Assembly (NCBI RefSeq): GCF_024171495.1
Contig: NZ_JALJZW010000001.1
Location: forward strand, 186,001 to 250,000
Origin: Deinococcus sp. HSC-46F16
Lineage (GTDB): Bacteria > Deinococcota > Deinococci > Deinococcales > Deinococcaceae
Reading direction: 5' to 3'
Length of the DNA stretch: 64,000 nucleotides
Below, in pieces: positions 47,594-64,000 of this stretch. The notes beneath the pieces are model-generated. The model was not told the origin of the DNA. It worked only from the letters and a program-made list of their open reading frames with translations, and ran no database searches. How positions within the stretch are numbered: position 1 is the first letter of the stretch; each line of letters begins with the position of its first letter. A program made the translations under genes and the position numbers.

Positions 47594-48307
47594 TCAGGGC
47601 CGCGTCGCCTGCTCCGGCCACACCAGCACCCGGTCGGTCACCGTGGGCCACTCGGCGGGAAGGTTGATGTCCCATCCCTCGCCCACGATGCGCCGCACCG
47701 GCACCACCCCCACCCCACTGCCGCACACCCAGGCGCGGGTGACGCGGGGCAGGTCGGTCACCCCGACGGGCCGGGTCTCGAAGGACTGGCCCGACACAAA
47801 CGCCGCCCGCGTGACCCCTGGCAATCCGCCCGACGGCACGACCAGCCGCCCGTCCAGCTCCAGCAGCGGCGAGGTCCGGCTTCCGTCCACGAGGTTGCCG
47901 GCCCCGTCGGTGAGCCAGCCCTCGAAGGCTCCGGCTGCTGCCCGGCCCGCGAGGAGGTAGGGCAAATAATTCCCGGTCTTGTGCCCGGCGAGTTGCGGGT
48001 GGACCTGCACGCCCGTGAGCCGCACGGCGACGCCTCCCTCGGGCCTCGGCCCTGCTACCAGCGGTCGCCGGGACCAGAAGGTGCCGTCCGGGGTCACGGT
48101 GACGCGCAGCAGGCCCCAGCCTGCCTCTTCCAGCCGGGGGGGCTCGTCTTCCGGGGCGGGGAGGCCCAACCACTCGCACGTTCCGCGTAATCGGGCGAGG
48201 TGCTGGGGCCACAGCAGCGGCACCCCGTCCCAGGTCCGCACTGTGGTAAAGGCCGACTCGCCCAGCAGCCAGGCGGGAGCCTGCACGTCGGGCGGGAGGC
48301 GCCTCAC
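47594..48307 (-). CDS. pabC: Aminodeoxychorismate lyase
   Basis: 237 residues from GTG 48307. PLP-dependent fold-type IV enzyme: HKTGNYLPYLLA supplies the Lys, with DGSRTSPLLELDGRLVVPSG. It removes pyruvate from aminodeoxychorismate to give p-aminobenzoate for folate. The GTG overlaps the stop of the fused pabB-pabA gene (GTGA), so the two are co-translated, which supports the PABA assignment over branched-chain aminotransferase. Confidence 0.85.
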   Translation of the reverse strand: MRRLPPDVQAPAWLLGESAFTTVRTWDGVPLLWPQHLARLRGTCEWLGLPAPEDEPPRLEEAGWGLLRVTVTPDGTFWSRRPLVAGPRPEGGVAVRLTGVQVHPQLAGHKTGNYLPYLLAGRAAAGAFEGWLTDGAGNLVDGSRTSPLLELDGRLVVPSGGLPGVTRAAFVSGQSFETRPVGVTDLPRVTRAWVCGSGVGVVPVRRIVGEGWDINLPAEWPTVTDRVLVWPEQATRP

Positions 48308-50208
48308 CCCCGCGCCTCCCGGCTCAGCCGCAGCCAGTTGCCCAGCAGCACCCGGCCCGCCGGACTCAGGACGCTCTCCGGGTGAAACTGCACCCCCCAC
48401 GCGGGGCGGCCCGGCACCTCCAGCGCCATGACCTCGCCGTCCTCGCTGCGGGCGGTGACGAATTCACCCGGCAGACCGCGCACCACCAGCGAGTGATAGC
48501 GGCCGAAGGGGGCACCGTCCGCGACCCCCGCGAAAAGGCCCACCCCCTCATGCCGCACCGCCGCCGGGCGGCCGTGGACCGGGGCGGCCCGTTCCACCCG
48601 GCCCCCCAGCACCTCGCCCAGCGCCTGATGCCCCAGGCAGACGCCCAGCAGCGGCACCCCCCCCTCCAGGCAGCGGCGGGTCAGCTCCAGCGTGGGGCCG
48701 CTCGTGGCGGGGGTACCCGGCCCCGGCCCCACGAGGACGGCGTCCGGGTGGGAGGCGAGGAGAGAATCGGCGCTCTCGTCCTGAGTCCGCAGGTCCACCT
48801 CCGCCCCCAGCGCGAGCAGGTCGTGGACGAGGTTGAGGGTGAACGAATCGCGGTTGTCGAGGACCAGCACCCGCAGGCCCGTGCGCGTCTCCGCAGGCGG
48901 GGGTGCCCAGGGACGCCCCGGCGCGGGCGGTGCGGGCGGCTGCGGCGGGCGCCCCGGCTGGCCCGCCAGCACGGCAAGGAGGGCCTGCGCCTTGTGCACC
49001 GTCTCCTGCGCCTCCCGCCGGGGGTCGGCGTCGATGACAGTGCCGCCGCCCGCGCGGACGGTGACGGTCCAGCCCTCATCTGTGCGCGTGAATCCCGCCG
49101 TCCGGATCAGGATATTCACGTCCACCCGCGCCCCGCTGACGATCCCCACCCCACCCGTGTACCACCCGCGCGGACCGGGTTCGAGGTCGCGGATGGCGGT
49201 CATGACGCGGGGCTTGGGAGCGCCCGTGATCGTGCCGCCGGGAAAGGTGGCGGCGAGCAACTCGCGCACCGAGAGCCCCGCCCGCGCCCGCGCCCGCACC
49301 TCCGAGACGAGGTGCATCACGTGGCTGTAGCGCTCCACCAGCCCGAAGTCGGGCACCGTCACCGTGCCGGGCGCGGCCACCCGCCCCAGGTCGTGCCGCA
49401 CGAGGTCCACCAGCATGGTGTGCTCTGCGGTCTCCTTGAGGTCCTCCCGCAACTCCCTTTCCAGCGCCGCGTCTTCCCGGGGCGTGTCCCCCCGGCGCCG
49501 GGTGCCCGCGATGGGCCGGGCCGAAACTTCCCCCTCCGCCCACAGCACCAGGCGCTCGGGAGAACACGACACGACCACCTCGTCCCCCAGGTCCACGAAG
49601 GCCATGAAGGGGCTGGGATTGACCTCCCGCAGCCGCAGGTAGGCGGCGAGGGGATCGCCCTCGGCGGTTGCCCGCACCCCCCGCGAGAGGTTGACCTGAT
49701 AGACCTCCCCGGCCCGGATCAGCTCCTGCACGGTGCGGACGCCCGCCGGATAGTCCACGTCGTCCGCCCCGAAGGTGCCCACCTGGAGGGTCGGCTGGGA
49801 CGCCGGTTCCCCCGCGAGCACCGCCGCCCAGTCCACATGCCCGGCTTCGCCTACAGCCTCCAATGTCCCCGCCGCGCGGTCCCACACCAGCCCGCTGGGG
49901 TACAGACCCCACCACCCGGCCCGCCCGTCCGGGGCGTGGGTGTCCAGGCCAAAGGCGCCCGCCGCCTCGTACTTCAGGCCCCCCAGCCACGCGGGGAAGA
50001 GGGCGTCTCCACCGGGGTGCTCGGGCAATTCCTCCTGCACGTGCATGGGCCAGGCACTCAGGAAGGAGTACCGCCCGTACTCCACCACCGGCCCCAGCGA
50101 TTCCAGCAGCGCGACCCCCGGTGCCCCCGCCGCCCGCAGCCGCAGCAACGCGTCGGCGGGCAAGAGGGCAGCGAGGGAGGCGGGCAGGGGAGGCAGGGCC
50201 GTCGTCAC
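48304..50208 (-). CDS. pabAB: Fused aminodeoxychorismate synthase PabB-PabA
   Basis: 634 residues from GTG 50208 (TACAAT at 50216-50221 is 7 nt upstream, so the leaderless start is preferred over the upstream in-frame start at 50253). The chorismate-binding domain has RPIAGTRRRG, DLVRHDLGRV and FPGGTITGAPK. A proline-rich linker of about 30 residues then leads to a glutamine amidotransferase domain: VLVLDNRDSFTLNL, VGPGPGTP, GVCLGHQAL (Cys) and VQFHPES. It makes aminodeoxychorismate from chorismate and glutamine; anthranilate synthase is the alternative, but pabC follows directly. Confidence 0.85.
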   Translation of the reverse strand: MTTALPPLPASLAALLPADALLRLRAAGAPGVALLESLGPVVEYGRYSFLSAWPMHVQEELPEHPGGDALFPAWLGGLKYEAAGAFGLDTHAPDGRAGWWGLYPSGLVWDRAAGTLEAVGEAGHVDWAAVLAGEPASQPTLQVGTFGADDVDYPAGVRTVQELIRAGEVYQVNLSRGVRATAEGDPLAAYLRLREVNPSPFMAFVDLGDEVVVSCSPERLVLWAEGEVSARPIAGTRRRGDTPREDAALERELREDLKETAEHTMLVDLVRHDLGRVAAPGTVTVPDFGLVERYSHVMHLVSEVRARARAGLSVRELLAATFPGGTITGAPKPRVMTAIRDLEPGPRGWYTGGVGIVSGARVDVNILIRTAGFTRTDEGWTVTVRAGGGTVIDADPRREAQETVHKAQALLAVLAGQPGRPPQPPAPPAPGRPWAPPPAETRTGLRVLVLDNRDSFTLNLVHDLLALGAEVDLRTQDESADSLLASHPDAVLVGPGPGTPATSGPTLELTRRCLEGGVPLLGVCLGHQALGEVLGGRVERAAPVHGRPAAVRHEGVGLFAGVADGAPFGRYHSLVVRGLPGEFVTARSEDGEVMALEVPGRPAWGVQFHPESVLSPAGRVLLGNWLRLSREARG

Positions 50209-50302
50209 GGGCCGGATTGTAGGGGAGACGCTCGCCCCCCGACTCCTTCTCAATGTCGCTAAATCCCTACACGGCGTCCGGGTTTACGGGTACACTTGTC
50301 CC

Positions 50303-50767
50303 ATGTGGGTCTCGACCAAAGCCCAGTACGGCCTGCGTGCCCTGATCGAGATCGGGCGACGGGAAGGCGGCGTGGCCGTGCCGCTCAAGGACGTGGCCGA
50401 ACGCCAGGGCATCAGCCAGCATTACCTCGAGCAGATCGCCAGCAACCTGCGCCGCGCGGGCTTTATCAAGAGCGTGCGCGGCGCCCACGGCGGCTACCGC
50501 CTCGCCCGCCCCGCCCCCGAGATCAGCGCCTACGAGGTCGTCACGGCGATGGAGGGCAGCATCGCGCCCGTCTCCTGCGTCGAGGAGGACCACGTCTGCG
50601 ACAAGGGCCACGTCTGCGGCACGGTGGACCTGTGGCAGCGGGTGGACACCGCCCTGCGAGACGTGCTGGGCGCCACCACCCTGGCCGACCTGATCGCGGA
50701 CAGCGAGCGGCAGGAACACGCCCGGCTGGTGCAGCTCGAACCGGCCTATCCGGGGGTCCGGAACTAA
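50303..50767 (+). CDS. Rrf2/IscR-family transcriptional regulator with three cysteines
   Basis: 154 residues from ATG 50303, 6 nt after TACACT (50291-50296). Winged-helix Rrf2 domain (STKAQYGLRALIEIG, QHYLEQIASNLRRAGFIKSVRGAHGGYRLARP). Cys92, Cys99 and Cys105 form the SC-x6-C-x5-C pattern of iron-sulfur-sensing members such as IscR. It probably senses Fe-S or redox state and controls Fe-S or stress genes; no regulon is visible nearby. Confidence 0.85.
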   Translation: MWVSTKAQYGLRALIEIGRREGGVAVPLKDVAERQGISQHYLEQIASNLRRAGFIKSVRGAHGGYRLARPAPEISAYEVVTAMEGSIAPVSCVEEDHVCDKGHVCGTVDLWQRVDTALRDVLGATTLADLIADSERQEHARLVQLEPAYPGVRN

Positions 50768-50787
50768 CCTTCCCCTTCCAGACACGC

Positions 50788-50815
50788 GGCGCCTTCCCCC
50801 CGGAGGCGCCCTTTT
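50788..50815 (+). terminator. Terminator of the Rrf2 gene
   Basis: GGCGCCTT (50788-50795) and AGGCGCC (50804-50810) followed by CTTTT. Confidence 0.6.
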
Positions 50816-50843
50816 CATGGCCCGCCCCGTATCCTGAGGCCCG

Positions 50844-51932
<1,089 letters not shown>

Positions 51933-52021
51933 GGCCGCCTTAGTCAAAGGGTCACAGTGTAAGAAGCCCGCCCCCCAGCGCCGGGGACCACGTGGCAGCA
52001 TGCCGGGCAAGGAGAGACGAC

Positions 52022-52195
52022 ATGACTGATCCCGGAGACCTCGCCAACACCGACGCCAACGCCCGCGAAGAGTTCCCCGAGACCAAGCGGGTCAACCCCG
52101 GCGTGGGGGAAGACCGCCTCGAAGAAGCCCTCCAGCGCAACGACAAGGACGAGGGTTCGATGGCGTCCGAGAACCCCGACCCCCTCGACCTGTAA
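52022..52195 (+). CDS. Small acidic hydrophilic protein
   Basis: 57 residues, MTDPGDLANTDANAREEFPE followed by TKRVNPGVGEDRLEEALQRN and a hydrophilic end. Highly charged and without hydrophobic core, so probably disordered. GGAGAG precedes the ATG by about 5 nt. Such short proteins are often stress-related in Deinococcus, but this one is not recognised. Confidence 0.55.
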   Translation: MTDPGDLANTDANAREEFPETKRVNPGVGEDRLEEALQRNDKDEGSMASENPDPLDL

Positions 52196-52203
52196 GCCGA
52201 ACA

Positions 52204-52240
52204 GAAGAGCGCCGGGCACATGGAGGCCCGGCGTTCTCTT
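52204..52240. terminator. Terminator between the small acidic protein gene and pyrC
   Basis: AAGAGCGCCGGG (from 52205) pairs with CCCGGCGTTCTCTT (to 52240); usable on both strands. Confidence 0.6.
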
Positions 52241-52248
52241 GTGCCCCG

Positions 52249-53496
<1,248 letters not shown>

Positions 53497-53498
53497 GG

Positions 53499-55062
<1,564 letters not shown>

Positions 55063-55066
55063 AGGA

Positions 55067-55112
<46 letters not shown>

Positions 55113-55160
55113 GAAGAGGGGTGGGGACAGCGCGAACCAGGGTGGCCCTGCGCCTGCGGG

Positions 55161-55166
55161 AGTGTA
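55161..55166 (-). promoter_or_regulatory. pyr operon -10 box
   Basis: TACACT on the minus strand (55166-55161), upstream of the PyrR-binding hairpin; no good -35 is visible. Confidence 0.45.
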
Positions 55167-55203
55167 CACCGCGCCGCCGCCCGCGCGGAAGGCGACCTCG
55201 ACT

Positions 55204-55266
55204 GCACAGTTTAAAGCGCACTAAACTTGACATGACCGTGCTCAGGTTTTACACTTTGCACAGTTG
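55204..55266 (+). promoter_or_regulatory. hsp20 promoter with direct repeats
   Basis: TTGACA (55227-55232), 17-nt spacer, TACACT (55250-55255), one of the best sigma-70-type promoters in the window. GCACAGTT occurs on both sides (55204-55211 and about 55259-55266), a possible regulator site. The leader to ATG 55319 is about 60 nt with AGGAGG. Confidence 0.65.
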
Positions 55267-55318
55267 AGCGCGAGGTGCAGGCCATGACCCCGCGCTTCCC
55301 CCATCAGGAGGTTTCAAG

Positions 55319-55804
55319 ATGATGCGATTTGATCCCTTCCGCGAAATCGAAGAACTGACCCAGCGTATGGACCGCGCGTTCGGCGGCGCCGTGAACGGCC
55401 AGTCCGCCCGCCTCGCCCCGCCCATCGACATCCACGAGGACGAGCAGGGCCTCGAACTGACCCTCGACCTGCCCGGCGTGCAGCCTGGCGACATTCAGAT
55501 CGAGGCGGAGAACAACACGCTGACCGTGCAGGGCCAGCGCAAGTACGCCCGGAACGAGGGCCGCACCGCCCACCGCGTCGAGCGAGCCTACGGCACCTTC
55601 GTGCGGACCTTCAGCGTGCCCGCCAAGTACGACCTGACCAAGGTCGAGGCCAGCTTCGATCACGGCACCCTGACCGTGCGCGTGCCCCGCTCCGAAGCCG
55701 CCCAGAAGCGTTCCATCCAGATTCGCACGGGTGGACAGCAACTGAGCGCCCCGAAGACGGTGGACGCTGAGCAGGGCAGCCAGCCCGAACAGACCCAGGA
55801 ATAA
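55319..55804 (+). CDS. Hsp20 family small heat-shock protein
   Basis: 161 residues. Alpha-crystallin domain: PIDIHEDEQGLELTLDLPGVQPGDIQIEAENNTLTVQG and the strand EASFDHGTLTVRVPRSEAA, with an N-terminal RFDPFREIEELTQRMDRAF. It holds unfolding proteins in oligomers. Promoter is strong and flanked by repeats, consistent with stress control. Confidence 0.93.
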   Translation: MMRFDPFREIEELTQRMDRAFGGAVNGQSARLAPPIDIHEDEQGLELTLDLPGVQPGDIQIEAENNTLTVQGQRKYARNEGRTAHRVERAYGTFVRTFSVPAKYDLTKVEASFDHGTLTVRVPRSEAAQKRSIQIRTGGQQLSAPKTVDAEQGSQPEQTQE

Positions 55805-55822
55805 TTCACGCCCTTACCGATG

Positions 55823-55849
55823 CCCCGGCTCCGCGCCGGGGTGTTTTTT
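55823..55849 (+). terminator. hsp20 terminator
   Basis: CCCCGG/CCGGGG stem (55823-55841) followed by TGTTTTTT. Confidence 0.7.
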
Positions 55850-55870
55850 GGTTTGGCGGCTCGGGTTTTT

Positions 55871-55942
55871 GACCCTCTCCCCTCGTGGGACTCGTAGAGC
55901 TGCTTGTAGAGAGGGCCTTACACAGCAAGGGGTGAGGGGGTC
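55871..55942. repeat. Family B small repeat, copy 2
   Basis: A 72-nt imperfect palindrome: GACCCTCTCCCCT at one end and AGGGGTGAGGGGGTC at the other, with CTCGTAGAGCTGCT (55891-55904) inside, shared with 27468-27481. No ORF. Confidence 0.55.
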
Positions 55943-55951
55943 GCAACTGCG

Positions 55952-56851
55952 CTAAGCCTGCCCCGCCGCGTCGTACTGGCGCTGGCGCTCGCGGAAGGCG
56001 GCCTTCTGCGCCAGGGTCGTGGCCCCAAAGCAGTGGCCGCAGCTCACGCCGGGTTCGAAGTGGGGATGTGCGGTGTCCTCCGGCGTCAGGGGCCAGCCGC
56101 AGGAGTGGCACATCTGCGCGGTGCCGGGGGTCAGGCCATGCCCCACCGTCACGCGGCCATCGAACACGAAGCACTCGCCCTCCCAGCGGCTCTCCGGCTC
56201 GGGGACCTCCTCCAGGTAGCGCAGGATGCCGCCTTGAAGGTGGAATACATCCTCAAATCCCAGCCCCCGCAGCAGGCTGGTGGACTTCTCGCAGCGGATG
56301 CCCCCGGTGCAGAACATGGCGACGCGGCGGCCTGCGAGGTCGTCGCGGTGGGCCTCCACCCACGCCGGGAATTCGCGGAAGGAGTCCAGCTCCGGACTCA
56401 CGGCCCCCCGGAAGGTCCCAGCCTCCACCTCGTAGCGGTTGCGGGTGTCGATCACCAGCACGTCGGGGTCGTCCAGCAGCGCGTTCCACTCGACCGGGGT
56501 GACGTAGTGCCCGACCTGCGTGAGCGGCTGCACCGGCACGCCCATCGTCACGATCTCGCGCTTGAGCCGCACTTTCAGCCGCCGAAAGGGTTGCTCCGCG
56601 CTCCCGGACTCCTTGTATTCCATCCGGTCGAACCCGGCCTCCCGCAAGAAAGCGTGCAGTCCGTCGATGCCTTCGCGCGATCCGGCCACCGTGCCGTTGA
56701 TCCCTTCCGGCGCGACGATCAGGGTGCCGCACAGTCCCAGGCGGGAGGCGAGCTGCCGGAGGTCGTCTCGCAGCCGGGCGGGGTCCTCCAGCGGGCGGAA
56801 CTGGTAGAGGGCGGCGACGACCCAGGCGGGGGAGGGAGCGGGGGCGGACAC
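55952..56851 (-). CDS. trhO: tRNA uridine-34 hydroxylase (rhodanese-like, TrhO)
   Basis: 299 residues from GTG 56851 (TATCAT at 56858-56863, 6 nt away). Rhodanese domain with the catalytic loop CTGGIRCEKS, preceded by APEGINGTVAG and followed by the C-terminal zinc-type CHSCGWPLT and CGHCFG. TrhO hydroxylates U34 in tRNA for cmo5U/mo5U. The divergent methyltransferase gene starts only 35 bp away. Confidence 0.9.
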   Translation of the reverse strand: MSAPAPSPAWVVAALYQFRPLEDPARLRDDLRQLASRLGLCGTLIVAPEGINGTVAGSREGIDGLHAFLREAGFDRMEYKESGSAEQPFRRLKVRLKREIVTMGVPVQPLTQVGHYVTPVEWNALLDDPDVLVIDTRNRYEVEAGTFRGAVSPELDSFREFPAWVEAHRDDLAGRRVAMFCTGGIRCEKSTSLLRGLGFEDVFHLQGGILRYLEEVPEPESRWEGECFVFDGRVTVGHGLTPGTAQMCHSCGWPLTPEDTAHPHFEPGVSCGHCFGATTLAQKAAFRERQRQYDAAGQA

Positions 56852-56857
56852 CGGGGG

Positions 56858-56880
56858 ATGATAGCGGGGCGGCCTATGCT
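56858..56880. promoter_or_regulatory. Divergent overlapping leaderless promoters (trhO / methyltransferase)
   Basis: Minus-strand TATCAT (56858-56863) and plus-strand TATGCT (56875-56880), each 6 nt from its start codon, with 35 bp between the starts. The two -35 regions must overlap the opposite promoter or gene. Confidence 0.5.
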
Positions 56881-56886
56881 GCGGTC

Positions 56887-57648
56887 ATGTCCCGTGTGGT
56901 CAATCCCTTCGGCACGCCCCAGGGCGCGGCGCGGTACGCGGCCGGGCGCCCTGCCTTCCACCCGCTCGTGCTGGCGCGGCTCGTGCCGCATCTGGCGGGC
57001 CGCCGGGCGCTGGGAGCAGACGTGGCCTGTGGGACCGGGTTGTCGAGCGTGGCGCTCGCCGAGCTGGTGGACCGGGTGTTGGCCTTCGACGTGTCCGGGG
57101 CGATGCTGGCCCAGGCCCGTCCCCACCCCCGCGTGACCTACGCGCAGGCCCCCGCCGAGGCGCTGCCGCTGGAAGGGGGCGTGCTGGACGTGTTGACGGT
57201 GGCGCAGGGCTTCCACTGGTTCGACCGGAACGCCTTTCTGACGGAGGCTCGCCGTACTCTGCAGCCGGGCGGCGTGCTGGCCCTCTACGACGACTTCTTT
57301 CTGGGAGAGATGCCGGGCCGCGAGGACTTCCGCGAGTTCGTGACGACGTACTGGGAGCGCTACCCGGCTCCACCCCGCCACCGCTACGACTTCGGGGAGG
57401 CCGAGGCGCGGGCAGCGGGCTTCTGCTGGCATGAGGAGCGCTTCCGGCATGGACTCGCCCTCTCCCGGCGGGAGCTCGTCGCCTACCTGATGACCCACTC
57501 CAACACCATCGCCGCCACCGAGCGCGGGGACGAGACGGCGGAGGAGGTTGGGGCGTGGCTGGAAGAACAGCTCCGACCTTTCTACGACGGCGATGAGGCG
57601 CGGGAGCTGACCTTCGGGGCCGTCCTGACCGTTCTGAAACCCCAGTGA
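56887..57648 (+). CDS. SAM-dependent class I methyltransferase
   Basis: 253 residues. Motif I is LGADVACGTGLSSVALAEL, followed by VLAFDVSGAMLAQARPHPRVTYAQAPAEALPLEGG. Methyltransf_11-type. The substrate is unknown; neighbours trhO (RNA modification) and an ABC-F protein give no clear hint. The last part (EEVGAWLEEQLRPFYDG) is not conserved in obvious ways. Confidence 0.85.
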   Translation: MSRVVNPFGTPQGAARYAAGRPAFHPLVLARLVPHLAGRRALGADVACGTGLSSVALAELVDRVLAFDVSGAMLAQARPHPRVTYAQAPAEALPLEGGVLDVLTVAQGFHWFDRNAFLTEARRTLQPGGVLALYDDFFLGEMPGREDFREFVTTYWERYPAPPRHRYDFGEAEARAAGFCWHEERFRHGLALSRRELVAYLMTHSNTIAATERGDETAEEVGAWLEEQLRPFYDGDEARELTFGAVLTVLKPQ

Positions 57649-57684
57649 CAGGTGGGCCGGGAAAGCTCTGCTAGCCTCCCTCCC

Positions 57685-60289
<2,605 letters not shown>

Positions 60290-60300
60290 GCCCCCTTCAA

Positions 60301-60341
60301 AAAGAAGACGCCCCGGCCTGTGCTGGGGCGTTTCTTTTGGG
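60301..60341. terminator. Terminator between the beta-repeat gene and tamB-like gene
   Basis: AAAAGAAGACGCCCC (60301-60315) and GGGGCGTTTCTTTT (60326-60339) form a long palindrome that terminates both strands. Confidence 0.7.
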
Positions 60342-60345
60342 GCCG

Positions 60346-64000
<3,655 letters not shown>

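Noticed and set aside
48304..50208. TrpE-TrpG anthranilate synthase
   Set aside because: The PIAGT motif is compatible with both, but the overlapping pabC gene makes aminodeoxychorismate synthase more likely; the alternative is kept only as a caution.
55161..55166. hsp20 and pyrR sharing one promoter
   Set aside because: They are divergent, with separate -10 boxes (55161-55166 minus and 55250-55255 plus).

Overview
The window is a compact, very GC-rich (about 70 percent) chromosomal stretch with no mobile element, phage module or CRISPR array. The gene content points to a Deinococcus species: Deinococcus/Thermus-type conserved hypotheticals, a tandem pair of glutamate dehydrogenase paralogues, a five-domain ribosomal protein S1, pyrRBC with a Thermus-like leader-peptide attenuator, and comEA-comEC for natural transformation. 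Many genes have a TANNNT -10 box that ends only 6-9 nt before the start codon, the promoter style of leaderless mRNAs common in Deinococcus. The species cannot be fixed from this sequence alone.

Layout. 1-8.7 kb: end of etfA, a phospholipase A2-like lipoprotein, a YkgJ-type cysteine-cluster protein divergent from a GAF-HD protein, an APH-fold kinase, upp, wecA-type and wecB envelope-sugar genes, a small hypothetical, a diacylglycerol-kinase-like lipid kinase and a periplasmic TPR protein. 8.8-15.2 kb: a run of overlapping genes (P-loop/TPR ATPase, DUF3208-like protein, two small proteins, a DJ-1/PfpI-like protein without the usual Cys), then hemB, a CDKN3-like phosphatase and a lipoprotein. 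15.2-18.6 kb: sdhCDAB (minus strand). 18.9-29.6 kb: stress flavoprotein-like protein, MFS transporter, VF530-family protein, hpt, trpC, trkH-trkA, a THUMP methyltransferase and an EamA exporter. 29.7-33.4 kb: comEA-comEC and a Gfo/Idh/MocA oxidoreductase. 33.4-39.1 kb: rpsA, tRNA-Gln(CTG), trxB, an HD protein with an unclear start, tRNA-Glu(CTC), and a Big2-CAP lipoprotein. 39.1-48.3 kb: a biotin-dependent carboxylase beta subunit, two stress-type membrane proteins, a quinate dehydrogenase-like protein, two GDH paralogues, a 600-nt non-coding gap, polyprenyl synthase and pabC. 48.3-55.3 kb: fused pabB-pabA, an Rrf2/IscR-type regulator, pyrD and the pyrRBC operon. 55.3-64 kb: hsp20, trhO, a methyltransferase, an ABC-F ATPase with an extra C-terminal domain, a beta-repeat protein and a large tamB-like gene that runs off the window.

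Functional links visible here: uptake DNA processing (comEA-comEC), pyrimidine synthesis and salvage (pyrRBC, pyrD, upp), TCA/respiration (sdhCDAB), folate precursor synthesis (pabBA-pabC), K+ uptake (trkH-trkA) and glutamate metabolism (the GDH pair). The most noteworthy observations are the pyr leader (PyrR-binding hairpin, 24-codon leader ORF and intrinsic terminator), a GDH paralogue that has lost the gamma-carboxylate-binding Lys, the pervasive leaderless promoters, two families of small intergenic repeats, and the uncharacterised translationally coupled ATPase operon at 8.8-13.1 kb.
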